A DNA stretch of 64,000 nt from Burkholderia sp. USMB20 (GCF_000949135.2 NZ_JTAN02000021.1:992001-1056000); one strand, 5' to 3'; positions 9,406-18,410 are shown, numbered from the stretch's first letter. The notes: a model not told the origin generated them from the sequence alone. Translations and numbers: made by a program.

Positions 9406-10629
9406 ATGTGGTACGACGTCGTCGAGCAGCAGCGGGAATGGATGCGCGCCTGGCGCGAAGCGACGCGCCACGCGTTCGACGTATGGCCCGCCGCGACGCT
9501 GCCGCACGCCGCGTCGTCGTGCTACGACGACCTGTTCGAGCCGCTCCTCGGGCCGGCCGCCGGGCCGCCGCGCTTCGAGATCCGGCGGCCGGCCGTCGAC
9601 GAGCGGATCGTCGCGCGCACGCCGTTCTGCCAGTTGCGGCGCTTCGCACGCGACGATGCGCGGCGCGCGGTGCTGCTGTGTGCGCCGCTCGCGGGGCACG
9701 CGGCCGTGATGATGCGGGAGACCGTCGAGGCGCTGCTCGCGGACGGCGACGTCTGCGTGACCGACTGGGTCAATGCGCGCGACGTCCCGCTCGCGGCGGG
9801 CCGCTTCGGGCTCGACGAGTACGTGGCGACGCTCGACGGCTTCGTCGACGCGCTCGCCCGCGACGACCGGCCGCTGCACGTCGTCGCCGTATGCCAGGCC
9901 ACCGTTCCCGCACTCGGCGCACTCGCGCTGCGCGCCGCGCGCGGCCACGCACCGCCCGCGAGCGTCACGCTGATCGGCGGGCCGCTCGACGCACGCATCA
10001 ACCCGACCACGCTCGGCACCACGGCCGCGTCCCGTTCGCTCACGTGGTGCCGCCGCCACCTGATCGACATCGTGCCGCCCCGCTTCCCCGGCCGTGGCCG
10101 GCACGTGTTCCCGACCTATCTTCAGCAAGGCGAGATCGCGCTGCTGTATCCGCAACGCTTCCTGACGCTGATCGAGGACTACGCGCGCGCCGCGTCGCAC
10201 TTCGACCTGACGGCGCTGGCGGACGCGCGGCGCGCGCTGCGCGAATACACGGCGCTGCTCGACATGCCGGCCGAATACTTCCTGGATACCGTCGATATCG
10301 TGTTCCAGCGGATGTGCCTCGCGAACGGCACGTGGCAAGTCGGCGGCCAGCGCGTGGAGCCGGCCGCGCTGCGCGGCGTCGCGCTGCTGACGGTCGAAGG
10401 CGGTCGAGACGCCGTCACCGGCGCCGGCCAGACGCATGCGGCACTCGACATGTGCCGCGGCCTCAAGGCCGGCGAGCGCCAGCGTCTCGATATCGACGAT
10501 TGCGATCACTACGGGCTGTTCACGGGTGCGCGCTGGCACGGCAACGTCCATCCGGCGCTGCAGCGCGTGTTCGCGCAGGCCGAAGCCGTTCGCCCGGGAT
10601 CGCGCCGGCGCCGGGTCAGGCGGACGTGA
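9406..10629 (+). CDS. phaZ: Intracellular polyhydroxybutyrate depolymerase
   Basis: This 407-residue enzyme mobilises stored poly(3-hydroxybutyrate) granules. It belongs to the PhaZ1-type intracellular depolymerases, which use a Cys rather than Ser nucleophile; here the motif is VCQAT with Cys163. The typical N-terminus MWYDVVEQQREWMRAWREAT is obtained from the ATG at 9406, preceded by CGAGG; in-frame ATGs at 9280 and 9370 would add residues that do not match the family. The C-terminal DCDHYGLFTGARW block supplies the catalytic His. The 3' end overlaps the convergent phosphoribosyltransferase gene by 14 bp. Confidence 0.92.
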   Translation: MWYDVVEQQREWMRAWREATRHAFDVWPAATLPHAASSCYDDLFEPLLGPAAGPPRFEIRRPAVDERIVARTPFCQLRRFARDDARRAVLLCAPLAGHAAVMMRETVEALLADGDVCVTDWVNARDVPLAAGRFGLDEYVATLDGFVDALARDDRPLHVVAVCQATVPALGALALRAARGHAPPASVTLIGGPLDARINPTTLGTTAASRSLTWCRRHLIDIVPPRFPGRGRHVFPTYLQQGEIALLYPQRFLTLIEDYARAASHFDLTALADARRALREYTALLDMPAEYFLDTVDIVFQRMCLANGTWQVGGQRVEPAALRGVALLTVEGGRDAVTGAGQTHAALDMCRGLKAGERQRLDIDDCDHYGLFTGARWHGNVHPALQRVFAQAEAVRPGSRRRRVRRT

Positions 10630-11347
10630 GGTCGTCGTCCGGCCCGCGGGCCGCATCGAGGAGCGCGCGCACCTCGTCGTCGCCGGTCTGGTCGAAACGC
10701 GCGTAGAACTGGCTGATCCCGAAGAAGCGCAGCGGCTGCGACACCGTCACGAACGCATCGGCCAGATCGTCGAACGCATGCTGGGCGCCAGCCGGCGCGA
10801 CGGGTGCGGCGGCCACGATGCGCGCGGGATGGCGCTTGCGCAGCGCCTGCAGTGCGACGCGCATCGACGCGCCGGTCGCGATGCCGTCGTCGACGACGAT
10901 CGCGATGCGCCCGTCGACCGGCAGCGGCGGCCGCGCGCCGCGATACAGCGTGTCGCGGCGCTGCAGTTCGGCGGTCTCGCGCAGGATCACGTCGGCCAGT
11001 TGGGAATCGGACACGCCCATCGCGCGGATCGCCGCGTGCTGCAGGTGGATCGCCCCGCCGGTCGCGATCGCGCCGATCGCGAATTCGGGATCGGAGGGCA
11101 TGCCGAGCTTGCGCACGACCAGCACGTCGAGCGGCGCGCGCAGCGCCTGCGCGATCGGGAATGCAACCGGTACGCCGCCGCGCGGCAGCGCGAGCACGAC
11201 GACGTCGCGGCGCCCCGCATAGTCGTGCAGCGCGAGCGCAAGCTGGCGACCCGCGTCGGCGCGATCGGCAAAACACTCGGTCAAGATCGGCTCCCTGCCG
11301 TTGGGCCGGATGCGCGACCTGCGCGCCGGCACCTGTTCAACGAGCAT
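10616..11347 (-). CDS. Phosphoribosyltransferase family protein
   Basis: A 243-residue type I phosphoribosyltransferase-fold protein with the PRPP-binding loop IAIVVDDGIATGAS (about residues 147-160) and the N-terminal beta-hairpin region VVVLALPRGGVPVA. This stand-alone family is frequent near PHB and stress genes in beta-proteobacteria, and its reaction is not established. The start could also be the TTG giving LTECFADRADAG, because the first 20 residues are basic and poorly conserved in type. It is convergent with phaZ, with the two stop codons overlapping. Confidence 0.85.
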   Translation of the reverse strand: MLVEQVPARRSRIRPNGREPILTECFADRADAGRQLALALHDYAGRRDVVVLALPRGGVPVAFPIAQALRAPLDVLVVRKLGMPSDPEFAIGAIATGGAIHLQHAAIRAMGVSDSQLADVILRETAELQRRDTLYRGARPPLPVDGRIAIVVDDGIATGASMRVALQALRKRHPARIVAAAPVAPAGAQHAFDDLADAFVTVSQPLRFFGISQFYARFDQTGDDEVRALLDAARGPDDDLTSA

Positions 11348-11459
11348 GGTTCATCGGACACGCCGATGCAAGCGGGGTCATACCGGCGTGCGCGGCAGGC
11401 GGATCGCTGCACGGAAAAGGATGGGTGGTGTTCGCCCGGGGCGGGCCGCCGTCAAGCGC

Positions 11460-11969
11460 TCAGAGCCCGCCGGCCTGCCGATACAGCCGCCAGAACGACT
11501 GCGCGTACGACTGCGCGAGTTCCGGCGCGCGCTGGAACACGTTGACCGTTTCCGCGTGCGCGGCCGCGTCGTCGGACAGCGTCGTCAGCGCGACGCTGTC
11601 GTCGACGATCACGAAGCGCGGTGCGGGGTCGCCGTGCCGCGAATCGATCGCGACGTCGATGCCGGCCGATTTCAGATAGCCGGCGCCGCTGTACTTGCCC
11701 GCACGCGGCGAGCGCACCAGCACGACCCGCACGTCGATCCCGCGCGAACGCGCCGCGCGCAGCGCCGCCGCGACCGCTGGCGGCACGTACGCGTAGCCGG
11801 CCAGCAGCACGCGACGCTGCGCCTGACCGATCAGGTCGACGGTCGCGTCGGCCGCCGCATTGTCATACGAAAAGTACCTGCCGACCGCGGCGGCGTCGGA
11901 CGGAATCGGGCTGGCGTGGACGGTCGCCGCACAGCAAAGCGCGGCGACGAGGAAGGCGGCTGGTCTCAT
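11460..11969 (-). CDS. Secreted phospholipase D-like protein with degenerate HKD motif
   Basis: A 169-residue protein with a clear signal peptide (MRPAAFLVAALCCAATVHA) and the Nuc/PLD single-domain layout: YFSYDNAAADATVDLIGQAQ, then VLLAGYAYVPPAVAAAL, then GIDVRVVL. Where active members have HxKxxxxD, this protein reads APRFVIVDD, so the catalytic His and Lys are Ala and Arg. The downstream GS-x-N segment is also replaced (LTTLSDDAAAH). It probably lacks nuclease or phospholipase activity and may bind a ligand or partner in the periplasm. An ATG at 11981 would add four residues. Confidence 0.75.
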   Translation of the reverse strand: MRPAAFLVAALCCAATVHASPIPSDAAAVGRYFSYDNAAADATVDLIGQAQRRVLLAGYAYVPPAVAAALRAARSRGIDVRVVLVRSPRAGKYSGAGYLKSAGIDVAIDSRHGDPAPRFVIVDDSVALTTLSDDAAAHAETVNVFQRAPELAQSYAQSFWRLYRQAGGL

Positions 11970-12153
11970 GGCGGGCGCCATTGTAGCGACGCCAATTCGC
12001 ATGACAAGCGCCTGCTGCAGCGCTGCTGCGCCGGCGCAACACCTGGCGCGTAACGACCGGTCGGCAGGCAGATTTCGAACCGGATTTCGAACTGGATTCG
12101 ACGCAGATTCGAAGCGGTTCCGGCGCGTGATCCGGCCGCTCGCCCGCCGCCGG

Positions 12154-13086
12154 TCAGCCGGCCGCGACGCGCGCGAGCCAGCTCGCGATACCGTCGACGG
12201 AACGGAAATCCGCGACGCTGCGTGCCGGCAGCGCCGGATACGCGCTGCCCGCCATCTCGGCCAGTGCGCGGCCCGGGCCGAGTTCGAGAAACGCGGTCGC
12301 GCCGGCCTCGACGCACGCGGCCAGGCAGGCCGCCCACTCGACCGGCTCCGCGATCTGGCGCGCGAGCTTGTCGAGCCCGGCGTCGACATCGAGCACCGAC
12401 GCGCCGTCGATCCCCGAAAACAGTCGCGTGCCGGGCAGCGGCCGGCGCACGTTCACGGCGGCCAGCGATGCGCGAAACGCGGGCACCGCCGCCGCGAGCC
12501 GGTGCGTGTGCGACGCGATCCGCACGCACACGGGCGCGACACGCAGCGCACCGTCGCGTGCGGCGGCGTCGGCCACCGCGGCGACGTCGGCCTGCCGCCC
12601 GGCCAGCACGAACGCATCGCCCGGATTGGCGATTGCGATCGCCGCATCGCGGCCGTCGCAGAGTTGCGCGAGCCGCGCACGCGTGAGCCCGCGCACGAAT
12701 GCCATCCGTTCATCGCCGCCGCTCGCGGCATCCATGGCGCGCGCGCGCGCCTCGGCCAGCGCCAGCGCGTCGTGCGGATCGATCATCCCCGCGACGCTCC
12801 ACGATGCGACTTCGCCGACGCTGTACCCCGCGACGCAACGACGCCGCGGCCACATCGCCTCGAGCAACATCGTCGCCGCAAGCGCCTGCACCGTGCAGAG
12901 GATCTGCGCAGCGCGGTTCTCACGCAGCGCATCCGGTTCAGCGTGTCGCACCCAGTCGCGCGGATCGTCGCCGAGGAGCCGGCCGGCGTGCGCGAACAGC
13001 GCATCGGCTTGCGGCGCCGCGCTGGTCAGCTCGAACATGTCCGCACGCTGCGCACCTTGCCCCGAACAGAGGATCGCCAGCGTCAT
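12154..13086 (-). CDS. mdcH: Malonate decarboxylase epsilon subunit (malonyl-CoA:ACP transacylase)
   Basis: A 310-residue acyltransferase that loads malonate from malonyl-CoA onto the prosthetic-group thiol of MdcC, activating the decarboxylase. It has the FabD-like fold with LCSGQGAQ at the N-terminus and the nucleophile elbow GYSVGE; the catalytic His lies in ASHTH. It is the last gene of the leftward mdc cluster, starting in an ATGA overlap with the end of mdcB. Confidence 0.92.
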   Translation of the reverse strand: MTLAILCSGQGAQRADMFELTSAAPQADALFAHAGRLLGDDPRDWVRHAEPDALRENRAAQILCTVQALAATMLLEAMWPRRRCVAGYSVGEVASWSVAGMIDPHDALALAEARARAMDAASGGDERMAFVRGLTRARLAQLCDGRDAAIAIANPGDAFVLAGRQADVAAVADAAARDGALRVAPVCVRIASHTHRLAAAVPAFRASLAAVNVRRPLPGTRLFSGIDGASVLDVDAGLDKLARQIAEPVEWAACLAACVEAGATAFLELGPGRALAEMAGSAYPALPARSVADFRSVDGIASWLARVAAG

Positions 13087-13993
13087 CGTCCCGCCTCGTT
13101 CGTCTCGCCCGTTTCGCCCGTTTCGCCCGTCTCGTCCGTTTCATCCGTCTCGAGCGCATCGACGAACACGCTCATCGCCAGCAGGTCGGCCGCGCCGCCC
13201 GGGCTCAGCCGGCGCGCGACGAACGCGCGGTGCGCAGCGGCCGCGTGCAGTCGCCAGTCGCGGGCGCGGATGCCGCCGCGGGCAACGAATGCGCGTGCCG
13301 TGGCACGCGCGAAATCGAGGCCGGCCTGCCCGCCGCGGTGCAGCAGGTTCGTATCGTCGAGCGCGGCGATCAGCGCGAAGCAGGCGTCGACGCGCGCGGC
13401 CTCCGGATCGTCCGGCACGCAGCGCTGCGCGCGGCGCAGGGCCGGCAGCCCGACGCCGTACACGTCGTGAACCCGTCGGCCGCCTCGCGACGCGCGCCGC
13501 CGACGCCGTAGCGGCGGCTCGCGCGCTCGCCGTGACTGTCGGGCAGCCGCGGGCCGCCGAGGATCTCGGTGCCCCAGCGCCGCGCGACGAACGCGCCGAG
13601 CGTCAGCGTGCGTGCCGCGGTGCCCGGCACCGTGCGGCGGCCGGCGGCCGCGCACAGCAGCCCGAGCCCGAAGATCGCGCCGCGATGCGTGTTGACGCCG
13701 CCGGTCGCGGCAAGCATCGCGTGTTCCGCGCGCAGCCCGATCTTGCGCAGCACGGCCATGTCGGCGTCACGCGCACCGGCATCGGCGAGCTCCGCGAAGT
13801 ACGGCCGCAGCACGGCCGCGCTGCGCACGAACATCGTGGCATCCATGTCCGCGTGACTGCCGGTGTCGACGTGACTGACGAGGCCCGGCTTCGGATAGGT
13901 GTCGATTTCCAGCACGAGGCTGTGCTCGGCGAGTTCGGCGATGCGCTCGGCATCGGACGGCGCCGGCGCGCGGCAGGCGGCCCACGCACTCAT
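13083..13993 (-). pseudogene. mdcB: mdcB, triphosphoribosyl-dephospho-CoA synthase, frameshifted as read
   Basis: MdcB makes the 2'-(5''-triphosphoribosyl)-3'-dephospho-CoA precursor of the MdcC prosthetic group. The first frame (from 13993) encodes the CitG/MdcB N-terminus and core, including LEIDTYPKPGLVSHVDTGSH and GGVNTHRGAIFGLGLL, up to REAADGF near 13470. The continuation VYGVGLPALRR, DDTNLLHRGG and the C-terminal LSPGGAADLLA is in a second frame down to 13083. One missing base near 13463-13472 explains the break; restoring it gives about 303 residues, the family length. Both outer junctions (ATGA with mdcG and with mdcH) are intact, so this is either a recent mutation or a sequence error. 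Confidence 0.85.
13092..13154. repeat. 9-bp tandem repeat at the 3' end of mdcB
   Basis: Seven imperfect copies of a 9-bp unit (plus-strand type CGTTTCGCC) encode a tripeptide run of the type D/G-E-T at the C-terminus of MdcB. Being a multiple of three, copy-number change would not shift the frame. Confidence 0.8.
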
Positions 13994-14658
13994 CGCGTGC
14001 CTCCGGTGAATGCGTCGGCAGGCATCAATTCGACGGCGATCGCCGTCTTGACCGCGACTTCAGGCAGCCGCGCATGCAGCTCGCGCCAGTTCACGCCGGC
14101 GCCGTCGTCGCGCAGCAGTTCGCCGTCGATGCGCATCGGCGCGCGTGCGTCGAGTGTCGCCAGGCCGTCGAGCAGCGCGGCGAGCGATGCGGCGTCCGGC
14201 AGCGGAAACACGAGGTCGAGATCGGACGACGCGCTCAGGTAGCGCTCTCCCGTCAGCGCCTGCCATGCGAGGCTGCCGAATACGCGGCCCTGCACGCCGC
14301 AGCGGGCGCCGAGCGCAGCCAGGTCGCGCAGCGTCGCGTGCCATGCGTCGGGCGCGACAGCGAGCACATCGGCGAGCGTGGGCAGCGGACCGACCGACGC
14401 GAGCGCGTCGGCGGCGACGTTCATTGCAATGCGCCGCTTGCCCGCCGAAGGCGGCAGCGGCAAGCCGAGCGGGATGCGCCCCGCATCGGCCTCGTCTGGC
14501 GACGCGCGGCGCACGATCAGCGGCCAGCCGTGCGCGGCCCACGCCTGCACGAGCGGATCGGCCGCCAGCGCGGGATCGCGCGCGCAGGCCGCGCCCCACC
14601 CGGCCGCCGTCAGCGTGACGAGCGTGTGGCGGCGCAGCGGCGTGTCAGCGTGCGGCAC
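13990..14658 (-). CDS. mdcG: Malonate decarboxylase holo-ACP synthase
   Basis: A 222-residue phosphoribosyl-dephospho-CoA transferase that attaches the triphosphoribosyl-dephospho-CoA group to the Ser of MdcC. It has the nucleotidyltransferase-like block RVFGSLAWQALTGERYLSASSDLDLVFPL, with the SDLDL acidic pair for metal binding. I chose the GTG at 14658: it gives the short family N-terminus (PHADTPLRRHTLV) and a 14-nt overlap with mdcE, the same spacing used between mdcD and mdcE. Upstream in-frame codons lie inside mdcE and read as arginine-rich junk. Confidence 0.88.
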   Translation of the reverse strand: MPHADTPLRRHTLVTLTAAGWGAACARDPALAADPLVQAWAAHGWPLIVRRASPDEADAGRIPLGLPLPPSAGKRRIAMNVAADALASVGPLPTLADVLAVAPDAWHATLRDLAALGARCGVQGRVFGSLAWQALTGERYLSASSDLDLVFPLPDAASLAALLDGLATLDARAPMRIDGELLRDDGAGVNWRELHARLPEVAVKTAIAVELMPADAFTGGTR

Positions 14659-15352
14659 GCGCGAGTGCCTCGACACGCCGCGCGACGTCGGCCGCGACCG
14701 GCCGGCCGCGCGCCGCACGCACGTCGTTGCGATCGGCCGGCTTGCCGAGCCATTCGGCGACCTGCGCGTCGAGCGCGCGGGCCGGGTCGAGCACGGCGTC
14801 GACGGCACCCATCTTCACGAGATTGTCGAGCCCCGGCGCGAACACCGGCGTCGAGCGAGCCATCTCCTTCAGCACGTCGATCGGCAGCTTCGTCACGCGC
14901 GACATCGACGGGAGGTCCATCACTTCCGGCTCCGCGCCCGGCAACGCGAGCAGCGTGCGCGTCGCGAGCGCGGTCGCGATGAACGCGCCCGCGGCCGTAT
15001 GGCCGTACAGCAGGCCGATCGTCCGGTGCCCGGCGAGCTCCGCGTGCATCAGGCATTTCGCGAGATGCGACAAGCCTTCGTTCAGGCCGAGCAGTTCGTC
15101 GCGCTTGCTCATCCGCTGGCTGTCGCTGTCGACGAGCACGAGAATCGGCGTGTCGCCGCCGCGCCCGATCGTGTCGAGCACGTGCGACGCGAGCGTCACG
15201 GCTTCGTCAATGCCGAACGGCAGCCGGTCGGCGACGCCGATCACGTCGACGCGCGTGCCGGTCAGATCAGCGTGGCCCGCCAGCAAGCCGCCGGTCCGCG
15301 TGATCGCGTGGCCGTTCGGGAACAGCGAGGTCAGAACTTCATCGAGCGTCAT
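14645..15352 (-). CDS. mdcE: Malonate decarboxylase gamma subunit
   Basis: A 235-residue crotonase-fold carboxyltransferase subunit which, with MdcD, decarboxylates malonyl-S-MdcC to acetyl-S-MdcC. Recognisable blocks are the central DTPILVLVDSDSQRMSKRDE and the C-terminal VFAPGLDNLVKMGAVD. The ATG at 15352 gives the usual N-terminus MTLDEVLTSLFP and overlaps the end of mdcD by 14 nt, suggesting coupled translation. Confidence 0.93.
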   Translation of the reverse strand: MTLDEVLTSLFPNGHAITRTGGLLAGHADLTGTRVDVIGVADRLPFGIDEAVTLASHVLDTIGRGGDTPILVLVDSDSQRMSKRDELLGLNEGLSHLAKCLMHAELAGHRTIGLLYGHTAAGAFIATALATRTLLALPGAEPEVMDLPSMSRVTKLPIDVLKEMARSTPVFAPGLDNLVKMGAVDAVLDPARALDAQVAEWLGKPADRNDVRAARGRPVAADVARRVEALARAAR

Positions 15353-16274
15353 GCTGCGGCTCCTGCAGTTGATCGGCGAGCTTCGCGAATTCATCGTCGG
15401 GCATGCCGGGAATCGCTTCCGGCTCGCTCGCCCCGAGCGCGCGCCACACGTCGAGCGCGTCCTTGCATGCGCCGAACCGTTCGACGCGCGCTTCGAGACG
15501 CGCCTGCTCCGCGCGCAGCATCGCCGCGTCGAAGTTCGGCGCACGGCCGATCAGGTCGAGCGCGGCCGCGCGAAACGCGTCGGGCGTATCGGCCACGTAG
15601 CGGTCCGCGCCGCCGATCAGACGGCGGTGCTTGCCGCCCATCGTGCGCCAGATCAGCGCGCGGTCCTTCGCATCGAATTCCTCGACGCCGCGATTGGTCT
15701 CGATCACCTCGGGCCCCGACACGCTGATGCGCCCCTGCTCCGACACCGCGAGCGCCGAACAGCAGGCGGCGAGCAGACCGCCGCCGCCGTAGCAGCCCGC
15801 GCGCCCGCCGATCAGCCCGATCACCGGCACGCCGGCCGCACGCGCGTCGACGAGCGCACGCATGATCTCGGCGATCGCCAGTTCGCCCGCATTCGCTTCC
15901 TGCAGCCGCACGCCGCCCGTATCGAACAGGATCAGCACCGGCGTGCCGAGGTCGCGCGCCGCACGCAGCAGCCCCGTGAGCTTCGCGCCGTGCACTTCGC
16001 CGAACGCGCCGCCCATGAAGCGGCCCTCCTGCGCGGCGACCAACACCGGCGTGCCGTCGAGCCGGCCGCGGCCGACCACCATGCCGTCGTCGAACTGCTG
16101 CGGCAGGTCGAACAGCGGCAAGTGCGGGCTCGTCACACGATCGCCCGGTCCGAGAAATTCGGTGAAGCTGCCCGCGTCGAGCAGCCCGTCGACGCGCTGG
16201 CGCGCCGACGCTTCGTACCAGCTCGCGCGGTTCGCGACGAATGCGGGTGCGTCGTGGATCGCGTCGGTCATCAT
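15339..16274 (-). CDS. mdcD: Malonate decarboxylase beta subunit
   Basis: A 311-residue carboxyltransferase subunit, partner of MdcE. Blocks typical of biotin-independent malonate decarboxylase are VVGRGRLDGTPVLVAAQEG, GGAFGEVHGAKL, LILFDTGGVRLQEAN and GGRAGCYGGGG (the oxyanion/CoA loop). Two adjacent ATGs (16274 and 16271) are possible starts; both overlap the mdcC stop. Confidence 0.94.
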   Translation of the reverse strand: MMTDAIHDAPAFVANRASWYEASARQRVDGLLDAGSFTEFLGPGDRVTSPHLPLFDLPQQFDDGMVVGRGRLDGTPVLVAAQEGRFMGGAFGEVHGAKLTGLLRAARDLGTPVLILFDTGGVRLQEANAGELAIAEIMRALVDARAAGVPVIGLIGGRAGCYGGGGLLAACCSALAVSEQGRISVSGPEVIETNRGVEEFDAKDRALIWRTMGGKHRRLIGGADRYVADTPDAFRAAALDLIGRAPNFDAAMLRAEQARLEARVERFGACKDALDVWRALGASEPEAIPGMPDDEFAKLADQLQEPQHDAR

Positions 16275-16585
16275 GCGCCTCCCTCGATCGCTCGCACGGC
16301 CTGCGCGAGCCGCAGCGACACCATGTCGGGCCGCGCGCCGCCGTCGTTGATCGACAGCTTCAGGCCGCCCGGTGCGCGCCGTTCGACGAAGTCCGACACG
16401 ACGGCCTGCCACACCGCGCCGAAACCGACCGCCGCGGTGCGGATGTCGATCTCGCATTCGTTGCCCGGCAGCACGCGCTCGACGAGCACCTCGAGATTGC
16501 CGGACGCGACCACGCCGACGAGCGCCGTGGCCAGTTCGCCCTGCGCGCGTTCGCGCGCGGTGAAGCGATAGTTCAACTGTTCCAT
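16271..16585 (-). CDS. mdcC: Malonate decarboxylase acyl carrier protein (delta subunit)
   Basis: A 104-residue carrier that bears the acetyl/malonyl thioester on a covalently attached dephospho-CoA-type group. The attachment Ser is in VVASGNLEVLVE (about residue 27). The ATG at 16585 is chosen because the upstream in-frame stretch lies inside mdcA and is low quality. It lies 10 bp after mdcA. Confidence 0.93.
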   Translation of the reverse strand: MEQLNYRFTARERAQGELATALVGVVASGNLEVLVERVLPGNECEIDIRTAAVGFGAVWQAVVSDFVERRAPGGLKLSINDGGARPDMVSLRLAQAVRAIEGGA

Positions 16586-16595
16586 GCCCTCTTCC

Positions 16596-18242
16596 TCACC
16601 AGTTGCGGAACCGGGCCGGCGGCGCATACAGGCCGCCCGACCAGTGCACGAGATCCTTGATCGAGCGCGCGGCAAGCCAGCGGCGGTCGGCGTCGAGCGG
16701 ATCGATGCCGAGATCCTCCGGGCGGCGGATCACGCCGCGCTCGCGCAGCCGCTCGACCAGCCTGCGATCGCGGCCGCGGCCGACTTCCGTATAGCCGGCC
16801 ACGCCGCGGATCGCATGCTCGCGTTCGTCCTTGTCGCGGCACATCAGCAGGTTCGCGATCCCTTCCTCGGTGACGATGTGCGTGACGTCGTCGCCGTAGA
16901 CCATGATCGGCGCGAGGTCGAGCTGCAGCTTGTCCGCGAGCTTCAACGCGTCGAGCTTCTCGACGAACATCGGCACGTTCTTGTCGCCGAACGTCTCGCC
17001 GATCTGCACGACCAGCTTGCGGCCGCGCCTGAGCGCCGCAGGCGTGTCGGGGTCGGCCTCCGCACCGGCCTTCAGCCACGGCTCGCTCGGGTGACGCCGG
17101 CCGCGTGCGTCGCTGCCCATGTTCGGCGCGCCGCCGAAGCCGGCTATCCGCTCGGCCGTGACCGTCGACGAATGGCCGGACAGGTCGATCTGCAGCGTCG
17201 AGCCGATGAACATGTCGCACGCGTAGAGGCCGGCGGTCTGGCAGAACGCGCGGTTCGAGCGCAGCGACCCGTCGGGGCCCGTGAACCACACGTCGGAGCG
17301 CGCGCGGATGTAGTCGTCCATCCCGACTTCCGAGCCGAAGCAGTGAACCTGCTCGACCCAGCCCGATTCGATCGCGGGAATCAGCGTCGGGTGCGGATTG
17401 AGTGCCCAGTGCGTGCAGACCTTGCCCTTCAGCCCGAGCTTCGCGCCGTAGGTCGGCAGCAGCAGCTCGATCGCGGCCGTGTTGAAGCCGATCCCGTGGT
17501 TCAGGCGCTTGATCCCGTACGGTTCGTAGATGCCCTTGATCGCGAGCATCGCGGTCAGGATCTGGGTCTCGGTGATCGCGGCCGGGTCGCGCGTGAACAG
17601 CGGCTCGACGTAGAACGGCCGGCCGGCCTCGACGACGAAATGCACGCGGTCGCCCGGAATGTCGACGCGCGGCACCTTGTCGACGATGCGGTCGACCTGC
17701 GCGATCACGATGCCGTCCTTGAACGCGGTGGCCTCGACGACGGTCGGTGTGTCTTCCGTGTTCGGGCCGGTGTACAGGTTGCCGTCGGCATCGGCGCTGA
17801 CCGCGGCGATCAGCGCGACCTGCGGCGTGAGATCGATGAAGTAGCGGGCGAACAGTTCAAGATAGGTGTGCACCGCGCCGAGCGCGATCTTGCCGCCGAA
17901 CAGCAGCTTCGCGATGCGCTGCGACTGCGGGCCCGAATACGCGAAGTCGAGACGCTTCGCGATGCCCCGCTCGAACACGTCGAGATGCTCGGGCAGCACG
18001 ACGCCCGACTGCACCATGTGCAGGTCGTGGATCTTCGCGCTGTCGACGTCGGCGAGCGCGGTGGCGAGCAGGTCGGCCTGCTTCTGGTTGTCGCCTTCGA
18101 GGCAAACGCGGTCGCCGGGCCGCAGCACCGCTTCGAGCAACGCGACGGTGTCGCGCGCATCGACCCGCTTGCCGTGCGCGTAAGCCGCACCGGCCGCGAG
18201 CCGTGCATCGCGCGCCTGCCGCGCGTGATTCCATCCCGTCAT
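16596..18242 (-). CDS. mdcA: Malonate decarboxylase alpha subunit
   Basis: This 548-residue acetyl-S-ACP:malonate ACP transferase exchanges acetyl for malonyl on MdcC. Two CoA-transferase-like halves are visible, with GDRVCLEGDNQKQADLL near the N-terminus, YTGPNTEDTPTVVEATAFKDG and GGAPNMGSDARGRRHPS. It is full length. It is the first enzyme gene, 168 bp downstream of mdcM in the same orientation, so a separate promoter between mdcM and mdcA is possible. Confidence 0.96.
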   Translation of the reverse strand: MTGWNHARQARDARLAAGAAYAHGKRVDARDTVALLEAVLRPGDRVCLEGDNQKQADLLATALADVDSAKIHDLHMVQSGVVLPEHLDVFERGIAKRLDFAYSGPQSQRIAKLLFGGKIALGAVHTYLELFARYFIDLTPQVALIAAVSADADGNLYTGPNTEDTPTVVEATAFKDGIVIAQVDRIVDKVPRVDIPGDRVHFVVEAGRPFYVEPLFTRDPAAITETQILTAMLAIKGIYEPYGIKRLNHGIGFNTAAIELLLPTYGAKLGLKGKVCTHWALNPHPTLIPAIESGWVEQVHCFGSEVGMDDYIRARSDVWFTGPDGSLRSNRAFCQTAGLYACDMFIGSTLQIDLSGHSSTVTAERIAGFGGAPNMGSDARGRRHPSEPWLKAGAEADPDTPAALRRGRKLVVQIGETFGDKNVPMFVEKLDALKLADKLQLDLAPIMVYGDDVTHIVTEEGIANLLMCRDKDEREHAIRGVAGYTEVGRGRDRRLVERLRERGVIRRPEDLGIDPLDADRRWLAARSIKDLVHWSGGLYAPPARFRNW

Positions 18243-18410
18243 GAACAGTTCTCCCGCTTCGATGGTTCAGCGGCATTCTAAGCCTGGCGCCGCCGCCGAT
18301 TGATGATGTTGACGAATGCGACTCAGAGGACGCCGCGATGGATGCGGCCCCGCCGCGGCCCGCACGCGCCGGCGCTTGCGCACCGATCGCCCGGATCGCA
18401 CGCGTGGCGG

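Noticed and set aside
13083-13993. Programmed ribosomal frameshift in mdcB
   Set aside because: No slippery heptamer or downstream pseudoknot is evident, and MdcB homologs are made from one frame.
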